DNA from: Nitrospirota bacterium
GTDB lineage: Bacteria > JACPQY01
Assembly: GCA_016190245.1 (NCBI GenBank)
Contig: JACPQY010000006.1
Location: 1-31,285, forward strand
Reading direction: 5' to 3'
Length of the DNA: 31,285 nt
Of this stretch, positions 16,816 to 24,251 are shown piece by piece. The position numbers were made by a program, and so were the translations under genes. The stretch's first letter is position 1. Each line of letters opens with the position of its first letter. The notes under the pieces are model-generated. The model was not told the origin of the DNA. It did no database searches and saw only the letters and a list, made by a program, of their open reading frames with translations.

Positions 16816-17619
16816 GTGGTGAAGCGGCGGCTCGGCAATCTCGAACGGCAGCTTTTCGCCTACGCACAGTTGCGGAAGGCCCGCGAGCTGCGGACCGGCG
16901 ACCTCACGAAGCCACTCGGGATCACGGCCAAGCAGGAGCGCGAACTCTATAGCCGGCTGGCCAGGGCCGGTCTCATTGCACAGGTCCGCCGCGGGTTGTA
17001 TCTGGTTCCACGCGAATTGCCGATCGGCGGAGCCTGGACGCCGGACGAGGCGCTGGTGCTGAACACCCTGGTGGCTGATCGCGGGGGCCGCTACCAGATC
17101 TGCGGCCTCAACGCCTTCAATCGCTACGGCTTCAGCAATCAGGTTCCTAACCGCGTCTACGCTTACAACAACAGGCTCTCGGGAGAACGGACAATCGGCG
17201 CCATCACCCTCATGTTGATCAAGGTCGCTGACGCACGCCTCGGTGACACCCAAGAAGCCACGACGCGCGAGGGCCTGGTCGTCGTGTATTCGTCCCGTGT
17301 GCGGACCCTCGTTGATGCGGTGTACGACTGGGCGCGCTTCGGCAGTCTGCCACGCGGCTACGCGTGGATCACTCGCGACCTCGCCGAACGGCGGGTGACC
17401 CCCGCCGCGCTCGTTGAAACCACGCTCCGGTACGGCGACGTGGGCACTCTGCGACGCATGGGCGCCCTGCTGGAAAAGACAGGCGTCAGCGCGAGGGCCA
17501 TGCGGAAGCTGGAGAGCGCGCTACCCAAATCGACCAGCACCATTCCCTGGATCCCCACCAAGCCCAAGCGGGGGACGCTCAACCGCCGATGGGGACTGAT
17601 CATGAACGGCGAGATCTGA
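16816..17619 (+). CDS. AbiEi-family antitoxin / transcriptional regulator
   Basis: The 267-residue protein has an N-terminal winged-helix region (LTKPLGITAKQERELYSRLARAGLIAQVRRGLYL, about 30-63), as in AbiEi antitoxins that repress their own promoter. A central domain (PDEALVLNTL through VRTLVDAVYDWARFGSLP, about 75-180) and a helical C-terminus follow. It is paired with an AbiEii nucleotidyltransferase 2 nt downstream, the classical order of a type IV toxin-antitoxin and abortive-infection module. GTG 16816 and GTG 16819 are both possible starts; the promoter spacing favours 16819 as the first base of the transcript. It lies between hsdS and hsdR. Confidence 0.88.
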   Translation: MVKRRLGNLERQLFAYAQLRKARELRTGDLTKPLGITAKQERELYSRLARAGLIAQVRRGLYLVPRELPIGGAWTPDEALVLNTLVADRGGRYQICGLNAFNRYGFSNQVPNRVYAYNNRLSGERTIGAITLMLIKVADARLGDTQEATTREGLVVVYSSRVRTLVDAVYDWARFGSLPRGYAWITRDLAERRVTPAALVETTLRYGDVGTLRRMGALLEKTGVSARAMRKLESALPKSTSTIPWIPTKPKRGTLNRRWGLIMNGEI

Positions 17620-17621
17620 CG

Positions 17622-18488
17622 ATGCCAATCCGCTGGCACGCCGACGACCCCGGCTTGCTGGTACAAGCGATCGAGCTCACCGCTCGCCGAACCGGCTTCC
17701 AACCCCGCCTCGTCGAAAAGGACTACTTTTGCAGTGTGGTGCTCGAGTACCTCGCGGCGTGCGATGCCGACTTGACCTTCAAGGGAGGCACCAGTCTCGC
17801 GAAGGTCCACGGCAGCTTCTATCGGTTGAGCGAGGATCTGGACTTCAGCATTTCGACTCCGCTGGACGCGTCCCGCAAGGAGCGCAGCCGACGAGCCGAG
17901 CCGCTCAAGCTGATAGTCGGAGACGTGCCCAAGCGTCTACCCGGGTTGCGGATCCTCGAACCGCTTCGCGGGGCCAATGAGTCCACGCAGTACAACGCCA
18001 TCGTCGGCTACGAGTCTCTGCTCGATTCTCACATCGAACCGATCGGCATCGAGGTAGGGCAGCGGGAACCGACTCTCACCGCGCCGCACCGGGGATCGTC
18101 GCGGACCATGCTTCTCAACCCAGCCAACGAGAGGCCGTTGCTTGATGCCTTTCCGGTGACGTGCCTCTCGCACCAGGAAACCATGGCAGAGAAGCTCCGC
18201 GCTGCCCTCACCCGAAAGGACGTCGCCATTCGCGATTTCTTCGACCTGGACTACGCGGTGCGGAAGCGAGCCTTGGATACCAGGGATCGGGCACTCCTGG
18301 ACCTGCTGCGACGGAAGCTCGAAGTTCCCGGGACCGGACGTGTGGATGTTTCGCCCGATCGAGTAGCACAGTTGCGGCAACAGTTGGCGACAGACCTTCA
18401 GCCGGTGCTGCGTGAGCAGGACTTCGCCGAGTTCGACTTGGAGCGCGCCGTGAGGTTGCTTGACGCCGTTGTACGGACACTCGGATAG
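17622..18488 (+). CDS. AbiEii/AbiGii-family nucleotidyltransferase toxin
   Basis: The 288-residue protein shows the family motifs in order: KDYF (33-36), GGTSLAK (55-61) and EDLDF (71-75), the Gly-Ser and acidic motifs of a DNA polymerase beta-like nucleotidyltransferase. A downstream ETMAEKLRAAL helix and the RDFFDLDY segment complete the pattern. Members transfer nucleotides to RNA targets such as tRNA and arrest growth when phage infect, with AbiEi neutralising the effect. ATG 17622 follows the abiEi stop by 2 nt. The TAG stop shares one base with GTG 18488, just before hsdR, so this pair and hsdR may be one transcript. All visible catalytic motifs are intact. Confidence 0.9.
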   Translation: MPIRWHADDPGLLVQAIELTARRTGFQPRLVEKDYFCSVVLEYLAACDADLTFKGGTSLAKVHGSFYRLSEDLDFSISTPLDASRKERSRRAEPLKLIVGDVPKRLPGLRILEPLRGANESTQYNAIVGYESLLDSHIEPIGIEVGQREPTLTAPHRGSSRTMLLNPANERPLLDAFPVTCLSHQETMAEKLRAALTRKDVAIRDFFDLDYAVRKRALDTRDRALLDLLRRKLEVPGTGRVDVSPDRVAQLRQQLATDLQPVLREQDFAEFDLERAVRLLDAVVRTLG

Positions 18489-18493
18489 TGCCG

Positions 18494-19723
18494 ATGATCA
18501 CCGACGTCAACAGCGAGGACCGGCTGGTCCAGCAGACCTTCGCGGACCACCTCCGCGACCAGCTTGGCTGGGAGAGCGTCTACGCCTACAACGAGGAGAC
18601 CTTCGGGCCGAACGGCACGCTGGGGCGGACGTCGGAGCGGGACGTCGTCTTGGTGCGCGACCTTCGGGCGGCCTTGGAGCGGCTCAACCCGGACCTGCCG
18701 GAGCCGGCGCGGGAACTCGCGATCGAGAAGCTCACGCAAACCGACTTAGCCCGCTCCCTGCTCCAGCACAACCGCGAGTTCTATGCCTTCATCCGCGACG
18801 GCGTGCCGGTGGAGTGGCGCGACGCCGCCGGGGAGACCCAGCATGCCCGCGCGAGGGTGATCGACTTCCGCACCGTCAGCCGAAACCGGTTTCTGGCGGT
18901 GCGCGAGCTGAAGCTCCAGGGCGTGCGCGTCCCTCACTACAACCGCCGGGCGGATCTCATCTGCTTCGTGAACGGGCTGCCGCTGGTCTTCATCGAGTTG
19001 AAGGCGGTCTATCGGAACATCCGCGCCGGCTTCGACGAGAACCTGACCGACTACCTTTCCGAGCACAGCATCGCCCACGCCTTCCATCACAACGCCTTCT
19101 TGGTAGTGAGCAACGGCGACCAGGCCCGCTATGGTTCGATCACCAGCAAGTGGGAGCACTTCGTCGAGTGGAAGCGCAATACCGAAAAGGACAAGGCGCG
19201 CCTGGACGCCGAGGCACTTCTGGACGGCATGCTGGCCAGGGAGCGGCTGCTCGACTCGGTCGAGAACTTCATCCTCTTCGACGACAGCCGCGCCGGCGGC
19301 AGGCGCAAGATCGTCGCGCGCAATCAACAGGTGCTTGGGGTAAACAACGCCGTCGAGTCGGTCCTGCGGCAGGAGGGCTTGAAACGACGGTACCCCGCGC
19401 GTGAGCAGCGCGTAGAGTACCGCGTTCCGACGGCCGAATTGGCCGAGGCCGCGGACGAATCTCCGAGATTGGTCTATTCCGCTGCGGAATCCTCAGGCCG
19501 CCTCGAAGGGTTTGCCTTGCTCCTCCCGAAGAGGGCACACCCCGACCTGGGGCGCCTGGGCGTGTTCTGGCACACGCAGGGAAGCGGGAAGTCCTATTCA
19601 ATGGTGTTCTTCGCGGAGAAGGTCCGCCGGGTCGTGCCCGGCAACTTCACCTTCCTGGTGGTGACCGACCGCGAGGATCTGGACGACCAGATCTGGCGGA
19701 CGTTCTGGCTGCGGCGTGACTGA
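18494..19723 (+). CDS. hsdR: Type I restriction endonuclease HsdR, N-terminal part (frameshifted)
   Basis: The 409-residue fragment carries the PD-(D/E)XK nuclease domain (ADLICFVNGLPLVFIELK; D154, E168, K170) and the start of the helicase motor, with Walker A HTQGSGKS (360-367) and VVTDREDLDDQIWRTF. The frame then reads WLRRD and stops at 19721, where homologues continue with a GCGV-like segment directly into the next frame. GTG 18488 overlapping the abiEii stop is an alternative start. Without the second half the ATPase motor is incomplete, so restriction should fail unless ribosomes shift frame or the assembly has an indel. It could still give a truncated nuclease protein. Confidence 0.85.
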   Translation: MITDVNSEDRLVQQTFADHLRDQLGWESVYAYNEETFGPNGTLGRTSERDVVLVRDLRAALERLNPDLPEPARELAIEKLTQTDLARSLLQHNREFYAFIRDGVPVEWRDAAGETQHARARVIDFRTVSRNRFLAVRELKLQGVRVPHYNRRADLICFVNGLPLVFIELKAVYRNIRAGFDENLTDYLSEHSIAHAFHHNAFLVVSNGDQARYGSITSKWEHFVEWKRNTEKDKARLDAEALLDGMLARERLLDSVENFILFDDSRAGGRRKIVARNQQVLGVNNAVESVLRQEGLKRRYPAREQRVEYRVPTAELAEAADESPRLVYSAAESSGRLEGFALLLPKRAHPDLGRLGVFWHTQGSGKSYSMVFFAEKVRRVVPGNFTFLVVTDREDLDDQIWRTFWLRRD

Positions 19724-21902
19724 TGCGCAGACTCCGCGCGCCGGCTCGGGAGAGGAGCTGCAGCGGATCCTCGGCGAGAACCACCGGTTCGTCTTCAGCC
19801 TGATCCACAAGTTCAACCAGCCGGTCACCGAGCCCTACAGCGTGCGCGACGACATCATCGTCGTTTCGGACGAGGCGCACCGGACGCAGGCGGGCAAGTT
19901 CGCGCGAAACATGCGGCTGGCGCTGCCCAACGCCTCCTTCATCGGCTTCACCGGCACGCCGCTCTTCAAATACGACGAGCGGACGCGCCGCATCTTCGGC
20001 GAGTACATCTCGCGCTACGACTTCCGGCGCTCCGAGCAAGACCAGTCCACGGTCAAGCTCATCTGCGAGAACCGGGGCGAGAAGCTGGGGATCGCCCGCC
20101 TGGACCTGAACGATCGGATTGCCGACGCCATCGAGCGCGCGGAGCTTGACCCCGACCAGGTCGCGCTGCTGGAGAAGCTGCTCGGCAAGGACTACGAGGT
20201 GATCACGGCCGACGACCGGCTGGACAAGCTGGCCGACGATTTCGTGCAACACTGCTCCACCCGCTGGCAGACCGGGAAGTCGATGCTCGTGTGCATCGAC
20301 AAAGTCACCTGCGCGCGGATGTTCCAGCGCATCGAGCCGCGCTGGAAGGCGAAGCTTGCCCGACTTCAGGTGCTCATCCCAATCAAGGAAGGGGAGCTGG
20401 AAGCTTCGGGCGACCCCGACGCGCGGGAACGATTGGGCAGGGATCTCGATGAACTACGCGGCCAGGCACAGTGGATGGAGAGCACGATCATCGAGATCGT
20501 CATCAGCGAAGCACAGAACGAGGTGCGCGACTTCCAGAAGTGGGGCTTCGACATCATCCCGCACCGCGTGGTGATGAAGGCCGGGTTCCAGACTCCCGAC
20601 GGCAAGCGGGTGCCGGAGGAAGACGCCTTCGAGGACCCGCAGCATCCGTTCCGGGTCGCGATCGTCTGCGCGATGTGGCTGACGGGCTTCGACGTCGAGT
20701 GCCTGGCGACGCTCTACATCGACAAGCCGATGAGAGCCCACAACCTGATGCAGGCCATCGCCCGCGCCAACCGCGTGTTTCCGGGCAAGGACTGCGGCGT
20801 GATCGTGGACTACAACGGCATGCTCAAGAGCCTGCGCGAAGCGCTGGCGCAGTACGCCCTCGGGGATGAGGATGACGGCGGCGGAGGCGGCATCGTGGCT
20901 CCCATCGAGGAGCTGGTAGTGGCCCTGGTGCAGGCCATCGAAGCCGCGGAGAAGCACCTGCTCGGGCTTGGCTTCGAAGCGACCCGACTTCACGGCACCA
21001 CGGGGTTTGAGCGCATTGAAGCCCTGCGTGACGCCGTGGACGCGCTCTACACCTCGGACGAGGCCAAGCGCCGGTTCGAGATCATGGCCCGGCAGGTGTT
21101 CATTCGCTTCAAGGCGCTGCTGATGGAACCGAGCGCCCTGGCGTATGCCGAGCGGCACGACAACCTCGAAGCCATCTACAAGAAGCTGCAGGACCGGCGT
21201 GACACGGCCGATGTGACCGAGGTGCTCAAGGAGTTGCACCGGATCGTCAACGAGGCCATCCGAGCCGCGGCGCCGGGCGGCGACCACGCCGAAGGGCTCA
21301 AGGTGGACCTGAGCAAGATCGACTTCGAGAAGCTACGTGGCGAGTTCGCGAGCAAAGTCCGCCGCAAGCACGCGGCGTTGCAGGACATTCGTGTCCTCGT
21401 CGAACAGAAGCTCGCCGACATGCTCGCCCGCAACCCGATGCGGATGGACTACTACAGAAAGTACCATGAGATCATCGCGGACTACAACCGCGAGAAGGAC
21501 CGGGCGACGGTTGAGGCCACCTTCGCTCAGCTTGTTGCCCTCGCGGCGAGCCTCGACGCCGAGCAGAAGCGGGCAGCGGAGGAAGGGCTCTCGGACGAAG
21601 AACTGGCGCTCTTCGACCTTATGTTCAAGGACGACATCAGCAAGTCGGATCGGGAACGGCTGAAGCAGGCAAGCCGCGGGCTCCTCGCGTCTCTGCAGAA
21701 CCTCATCCAGTCCATGCGCGAATGGACCAAGAACGCAGCGACCCAGGCCGAAGTGGAAATGTTCATCCTCAACACTGTGTGGGAGTCGCTTCCGAGGCCG
21801 CCGTTCACCGATGACGAAACCGAGGCGGCCGCGAGTCGGGTCTATGACTACGTTTGGGAACGCAGCGCGAGCGGCCGTTTCCCCGTCACGAAGGCGCAGT
21901 AA
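19716..21902 (+). CDS. hsdR: Type I restriction endonuclease HsdR, C-terminal part (frameshifted)
   Basis: The frame opens with GTG 19716, overlapping the end of the first half by 8 bp, and contains the rest of the HsdR motor. Motif II appears as VVSDEAH, motif III as FTGTP, and motif VI as MQAIARANRVFPGKDCG. A long helical C-terminal region (about 380-728) follows that contacts HsdM. Together with 18494-19723 it would form one protein of about 1,140 residues, the usual HsdR length. No Shine-Dalgarno sequence was noticed before GTG 19716, so independent translation would rely on coupling. The simplest reading is a 2-base deletion, or an equivalent +1 change, near 19705-19710. Confidence 0.87.
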   Translation: MTDAQTPRAGSGEELQRILGENHRFVFSLIHKFNQPVTEPYSVRDDIIVVSDEAHRTQAGKFARNMRLALPNASFIGFTGTPLFKYDERTRRIFGEYISRYDFRRSEQDQSTVKLICENRGEKLGIARLDLNDRIADAIERAELDPDQVALLEKLLGKDYEVITADDRLDKLADDFVQHCSTRWQTGKSMLVCIDKVTCARMFQRIEPRWKAKLARLQVLIPIKEGELEASGDPDARERLGRDLDELRGQAQWMESTIIEIVISEAQNEVRDFQKWGFDIIPHRVVMKAGFQTPDGKRVPEEDAFEDPQHPFRVAIVCAMWLTGFDVECLATLYIDKPMRAHNLMQAIARANRVFPGKDCGVIVDYNGMLKSLREALAQYALGDEDDGGGGGIVAPIEELVVALVQAIEAAEKHLLGLGFEATRLHGTTGFERIEALRDAVDALYTSDEAKRRFEIMARQVFIRFKALLMEPSALAYAERHDNLEAIYKKLQDRRDTADVTEVLKELHRIVNEAIRAAAPGGDHAEGLKVDLSKIDFEKLRGEFASKVRRKHAALQDIRVLVEQKLADMLARNPMRMDYYRKYHEIIADYNREKDRATVEATFAQLVALAASLDAEQKRAAEEGLSDEELALFDLMFKDDISKSDRERLKQASRGLLASLQNLIQSMREWTKNAATQAEVEMFILNTVWESLPRPPFTDDETEAAASRVYDYVWERSASGRFPVTKAQ

Positions 21903-21971
21903 GGCACCACCGCTGCCATCTGGAGGCCCGGTGTCCGCGAGAGGGGGGTGAGAGGGGTGCCCTTTGCGTTC

Positions 21972-22169
21972 TCAGGCTTTGGCGGGGGAAACCGGTAGCG
22001 CGCCGCGATCCGGTGGCTCAGCCGGTCTCTCAGCCGCCCATCTGATCTCAGCTTCCTCAGCCTCAAGTAGCGCCTGTTCCTTCGGCTTCTTCTTCGGTGC
22101 CCACCCGTGCTTGTGGGGCTTACACATCGCACAGCCGCTCGACTTCCGGTCCCGATACACGCCCCCCAT
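21972..22169 (-). CDS. Small basic protein with a CxxCKPHK motif
   Basis: This 65-residue frame starts at ATG 22169, 10 nt after the stop of the retropepsin-like gene on the same strand. The N-terminal half is lysine-rich with a CAMCKPHK motif, followed by a charged helix (EQALLEAEEAEIRWA). Its last 15 residues look like low-complexity read-through. I recall small CxxCKPHK-type hypothetical proteins but cannot name a family. The paired cysteines and the histidine could bind zinc. The tight spacing supports cotranscription with the protease. Confidence 0.5.
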   Translation of the reverse strand: MGGVYRDRKSSGCAMCKPHKHGWAPKKKPKEQALLEAEEAEIRWAAERPAEPPDRGALPVSPAKA

Positions 22170-22179
22170 GGGCCCGGGC

Positions 22180-22539
22180 CTACACGGCGAGGGAGACGAC
22201 GGGGATGAGCGTGCGGTTCACGGGGTCGATGCCCAGGCTCAGTTCCTCCAGTGTGATCGCGCCTAACAGTGGCTCGCTGCCCGGATCACCGAAGATGACC
22301 CACGTCGGAGTCGTCCCGCCGCGAACGGTGACCTCCACGACGGCGACGTCGCGTTCGATGATCCGGCCATCGGCAATCTTCAATTGGCGTCTTCCGGCAG
22401 GCGCGATCCCGAGTTCGCGAAGTATTGAAGCCGGGAGCCATGTGTAGGCGGCACCACTGTCCACAATGGCTTCGAGCGTTCTTTCACCCCGCCCATTCCC
22501 CAAGGCTGAAACGGCGATGGTCTCTCGGAATGTTCCCAC
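22180..22539 (-). CDS. Retropepsin-like (clan AA) aspartic protease domain protein
   Basis: The 119-residue protein has the single aspartic protease motif IVDSGA (D27, S28, G29) typical of retroviral-type proteases that act as homodimers. A second beta block (EVTVRGGTTPTWVIF) and the LLGAITLEELSLGID ending are shared by stand-alone bacterial members. No signal peptide or membrane segment is seen, so a cytoplasmic role is likely; the substrate is unknown. GTG 22539 is the start: a TTTACA-N17-TACACT promoter ends 7 nt before it. A small CxxCKPHK protein follows 10 nt downstream. The next gene, a YchF-like GTPase, is divergent. Confidence 0.8.
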   Translation of the reverse strand: MGTFRETIAVSALGNGRGERTLEAIVDSGAAYTWLPASILRELGIAPAGRRQLKIADGRIIERDVAVVEVTVRGGTTPTWVIFGDPGSEPLLGAITLEELSLGIDPVNRTLIPVVSLAV

Positions 22540-22546
22540 CCCCGAA

Positions 22547-22575
22547 AGTGTAGGCTATCGCCATGCTTGTGTAAA
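22547..22575 (-). promoter_or_regulatory. Promoter of the retropepsin-like gene, leaderless layout
   Basis: On the minus strand TTTACA (22575-22570, five of six consensus) is followed by a 17-bp spacer and TACACT (22552-22547). GTG begins at 22539, 7 nt past the -10 box, so the transcript would start at the initiation codon. Confidence 0.65.
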
Positions 22576-22675
22576 GGAGGGTGCCGGGGCTCTTTCCTCT
22601 ACTGCGGCAGACGTGGAGACTTTCGGACGGAGTGAGAAAGGGCTAAGCTGCGCGCCGCGAAACGGCTGGACCACA

Positions 22676-23728
22676 ATGCTCACCGGCTTAATCGGACTCC
22701 CACTTTCGGGCAAGACGACCATCTTCAATGCCGTCACCGGCCGGCAGGCCGCCACGTCGCAGTATGCGGGCGGCAAGAAGGGGATGAACATCGCGGAAAT
22801 CGAGGTGCCGGATCCGCGCGTGGACGCTCTAAGCGATCTGTTCAGGCCCAAGCGAACCACCTACGCCAAGGTGATCGTGAAGGATCTGCAGATCGCGCAG
22901 GATGAGCGCGGGAGCATCGCGCCGGTGTCGATAGCCGAATTCCGTAGCCTTGCCGCGCTCCTCATCGTCCTCCGCGCGTTCGAGTCGGACTCCGTGCTGC
23001 ACCCCTCCGGTCACGTGGATCCCGCCGCAGACCTGCGGAGGGTCGTTGATTCACTCATCTTCAGCGACTACGAGGTCGTGGAGAAACGAATGGGGCGGCT
23101 CGAGAAGGAGGCCAAGAAGAACTCGCGCGAGTACCAGATCCTCAGGGACGCCGCCGAGCGGTTGCTGGGGGGTCGTGTGATCGGCGAGGACTTCTTCTCG
23201 GACGGCGACGTGAAGCTTCTCTCGGGGCTGAGCCTGGCCACCACGCGGCCGGTCATCGCCGTGGCGAACACCGGAGAGGGGGCGGCCGGTCTGACCGCTC
23301 TCGAGAGCCTGACTCGGGACCTGGGTGTGCCGTTGTTCGTCGTTCCCGGTCAACTGGAGATGGAGATCGCCCAGCTTGAGAAGTCGGACCAGAAGGAGTT
23401 CCTAGAGGATCAGGGATTGAAAGAACCGGCGCTGAGCCGTTTCGTCCAGTTCATCTATGCGAGGCTCAATCTCATCTCGTTCCTTACGGTGGGGCCGGAC
23501 GAGGTGCGGGCCTGGAGTATTCGGAAGGGGTCCAATGCCCAGAAGGCCGCGGGCCAGATTCATTCCGACCTCGAGAAGGGGTTCATCCGGGCCGAGGTGG
23601 TATCGAGCAGCGATCTGCTGCATCTGAAAGGCCTGGCGGAGGCGAAAAGCGCCGGCAAACTCCGCCAGGAGGGCAAGGACTACGTCGTCGAGGATGGCGA
23701 CGTTCTGAACATCCTCTTCAACGTGTAG
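22676..23728 (+). CDS. Divergent YchF/OLA1-like GTP-binding protein (DUF933/TGS)
   Basis: The 350-residue protein begins MLTGLIGLPLSGKTT, with an intact P-loop at about 6-14. A helical insertion (about 115-170), VIAVANTGEG at the position of the YchF base-recognition motif (NTGE for NxxE/D), and a C-terminal TGS/DUF933 domain (FLTVGPDEVRAWSIRKGS ... VVEDGDVLNILFNV) follow. The switch II motif DIAG expected in YchF is missing: the corresponding stretch reads VKDLQIAQDERG, and this region is shorter. YchF proteins bind ribosomes and hydrolyse ATP; this divergent form may bind nucleotide without normal hydrolysis. ATG 22676 is the first start that fits the family. The repeat at 23744 begins 15 bp after its stop. 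Confidence 0.82.
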   Translation: MLTGLIGLPLSGKTTIFNAVTGRQAATSQYAGGKKGMNIAEIEVPDPRVDALSDLFRPKRTTYAKVIVKDLQIAQDERGSIAPVSIAEFRSLAALLIVLRAFESDSVLHPSGHVDPAADLRRVVDSLIFSDYEVVEKRMGRLEKEAKKNSREYQILRDAAERLLGGRVIGEDFFSDGDVKLLSGLSLATTRPVIAVANTGEGAAGLTALESLTRDLGVPLFVVPGQLEMEIAQLEKSDQKEFLEDQGLKEPALSRFVQFIYARLNLISFLTVGPDEVRAWSIRKGSNAQKAAGQIHSDLEKGFIRAEVVSSSDLLHLKGLAEAKSAGKLRQEGKDYVVEDGDVLNILFNV

Positions 23729-23743
23729 GGAGCCGAGCCATCG

Positions 23744-23890
23744 AGCCCCCGCTATTCCGTTCGGATGCGCGGTGACCTGCGATGGACGTGGGGTGCGCGG
23801 GGTCACCTTTCTTGTTGGCTGATTCTCCCCCGCGGGTTGCAGGCGTCACCCCGAGCGCTCGCACCGGAGCCACCGCGCACATAAACTCGG
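23744..23890 (+). repeat. 147-bp inverted repeat, left copy (chromate cassette boundary)
   Basis: This stretch matches the minus strand of 27522-27668 over 147 bp with about 10 differences (93% identity). Its first 11 bases, AGCCCCCGCTA apart from the flank, equal the 3' end of the tRNA-fMet gene at 27658-27668. It begins 15 bp after the YchF-like stop and ends where a truncated substrate-binding protein gene begins. The 3.6-kb chromate region lies between the two copies. Confidence 0.85.
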
Positions 23891-24062
23891 TATCGAAGAC
23901 GGCGCGTACGGTGATGCCGGTCTCGCGCTCGAAGGCGCGGAAGATCGGCTCCGAGAACACCTGGTCGACCGAGGTGTAGATGACGACCTCTTTCGACTTC
24001 GATTTGCAGCCCAGGCCGGCAACGAGCACGACCGAGGCAAGGAGGAGGATTCGCAGGTTCAT
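23886..24062 (-). pseudogene. 5' fragment of an iron/solute ABC transporter binding lipoprotein
   Basis: From ATG 24062 the frame encodes 59 residues: a lipoprotein signal (VVLVAGLGC, Cys19) then EVVIYTSVDQVFSEPIFRAF and TGITVRAVFDTE. This is the N-terminus of a family-1 (Fe3+-type) periplasmic binding protein, which normally has about 330 residues. Similarity stops exactly where the 147-bp repeat begins, and the frame then reads repeat sequence to a stop at 23718. The rest of the gene is absent from the window. It marks a rearrangement breakpoint at the cassette edge. Confidence 0.7.
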
Positions 24063-24077
24063 CGTGACTCGCGTGGT

Positions 24078-24251
24078 TTGGCTTCCAAAGCAGTGCCGGT
24101 CGAAGACGGGGAGGATGTCGCGCCGAAATGACAGCACGGGCGGCGCGGCAGGTGCGGCGCTGGCCGTTCGCGCGTGAAGCTCCGACGGCCGCTTGGAGTC
24201 ACGTCAGCCGGCCATGAGCGCGGCCATGGCCATGAGCGAAAGGCATCTCAT
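24078..24251 (-). pseudogene. Relic of a secreted protein with a cytochrome-like N-terminus
   Basis: ATG 24251 overlaps the chrA stop (ATGA) and encodes a signal-peptide-like MRCLSLMAMAALMAG, then an in-frame TGA at 24206-24204. Further along the same frame LSFRRDILPVFDRHCFG resembles the start of planctomycete-type cytochrome domains (RDILP...C.CH), but the CxxCH haem motif is not completed. It then runs into the binding-protein fragment. It is most simply a decayed fifth gene of the chromate operon. The 24063-24247 stretch holds nothing else that I recognise. Confidence 0.35.

Noticed and set aside
22621-22649. Possible promoter TTTCGG-N17-TAAGCT before the YchF-like gene
   Set aside because: Both boxes match only about three consensus positions, so it is not distinguishable from chance.
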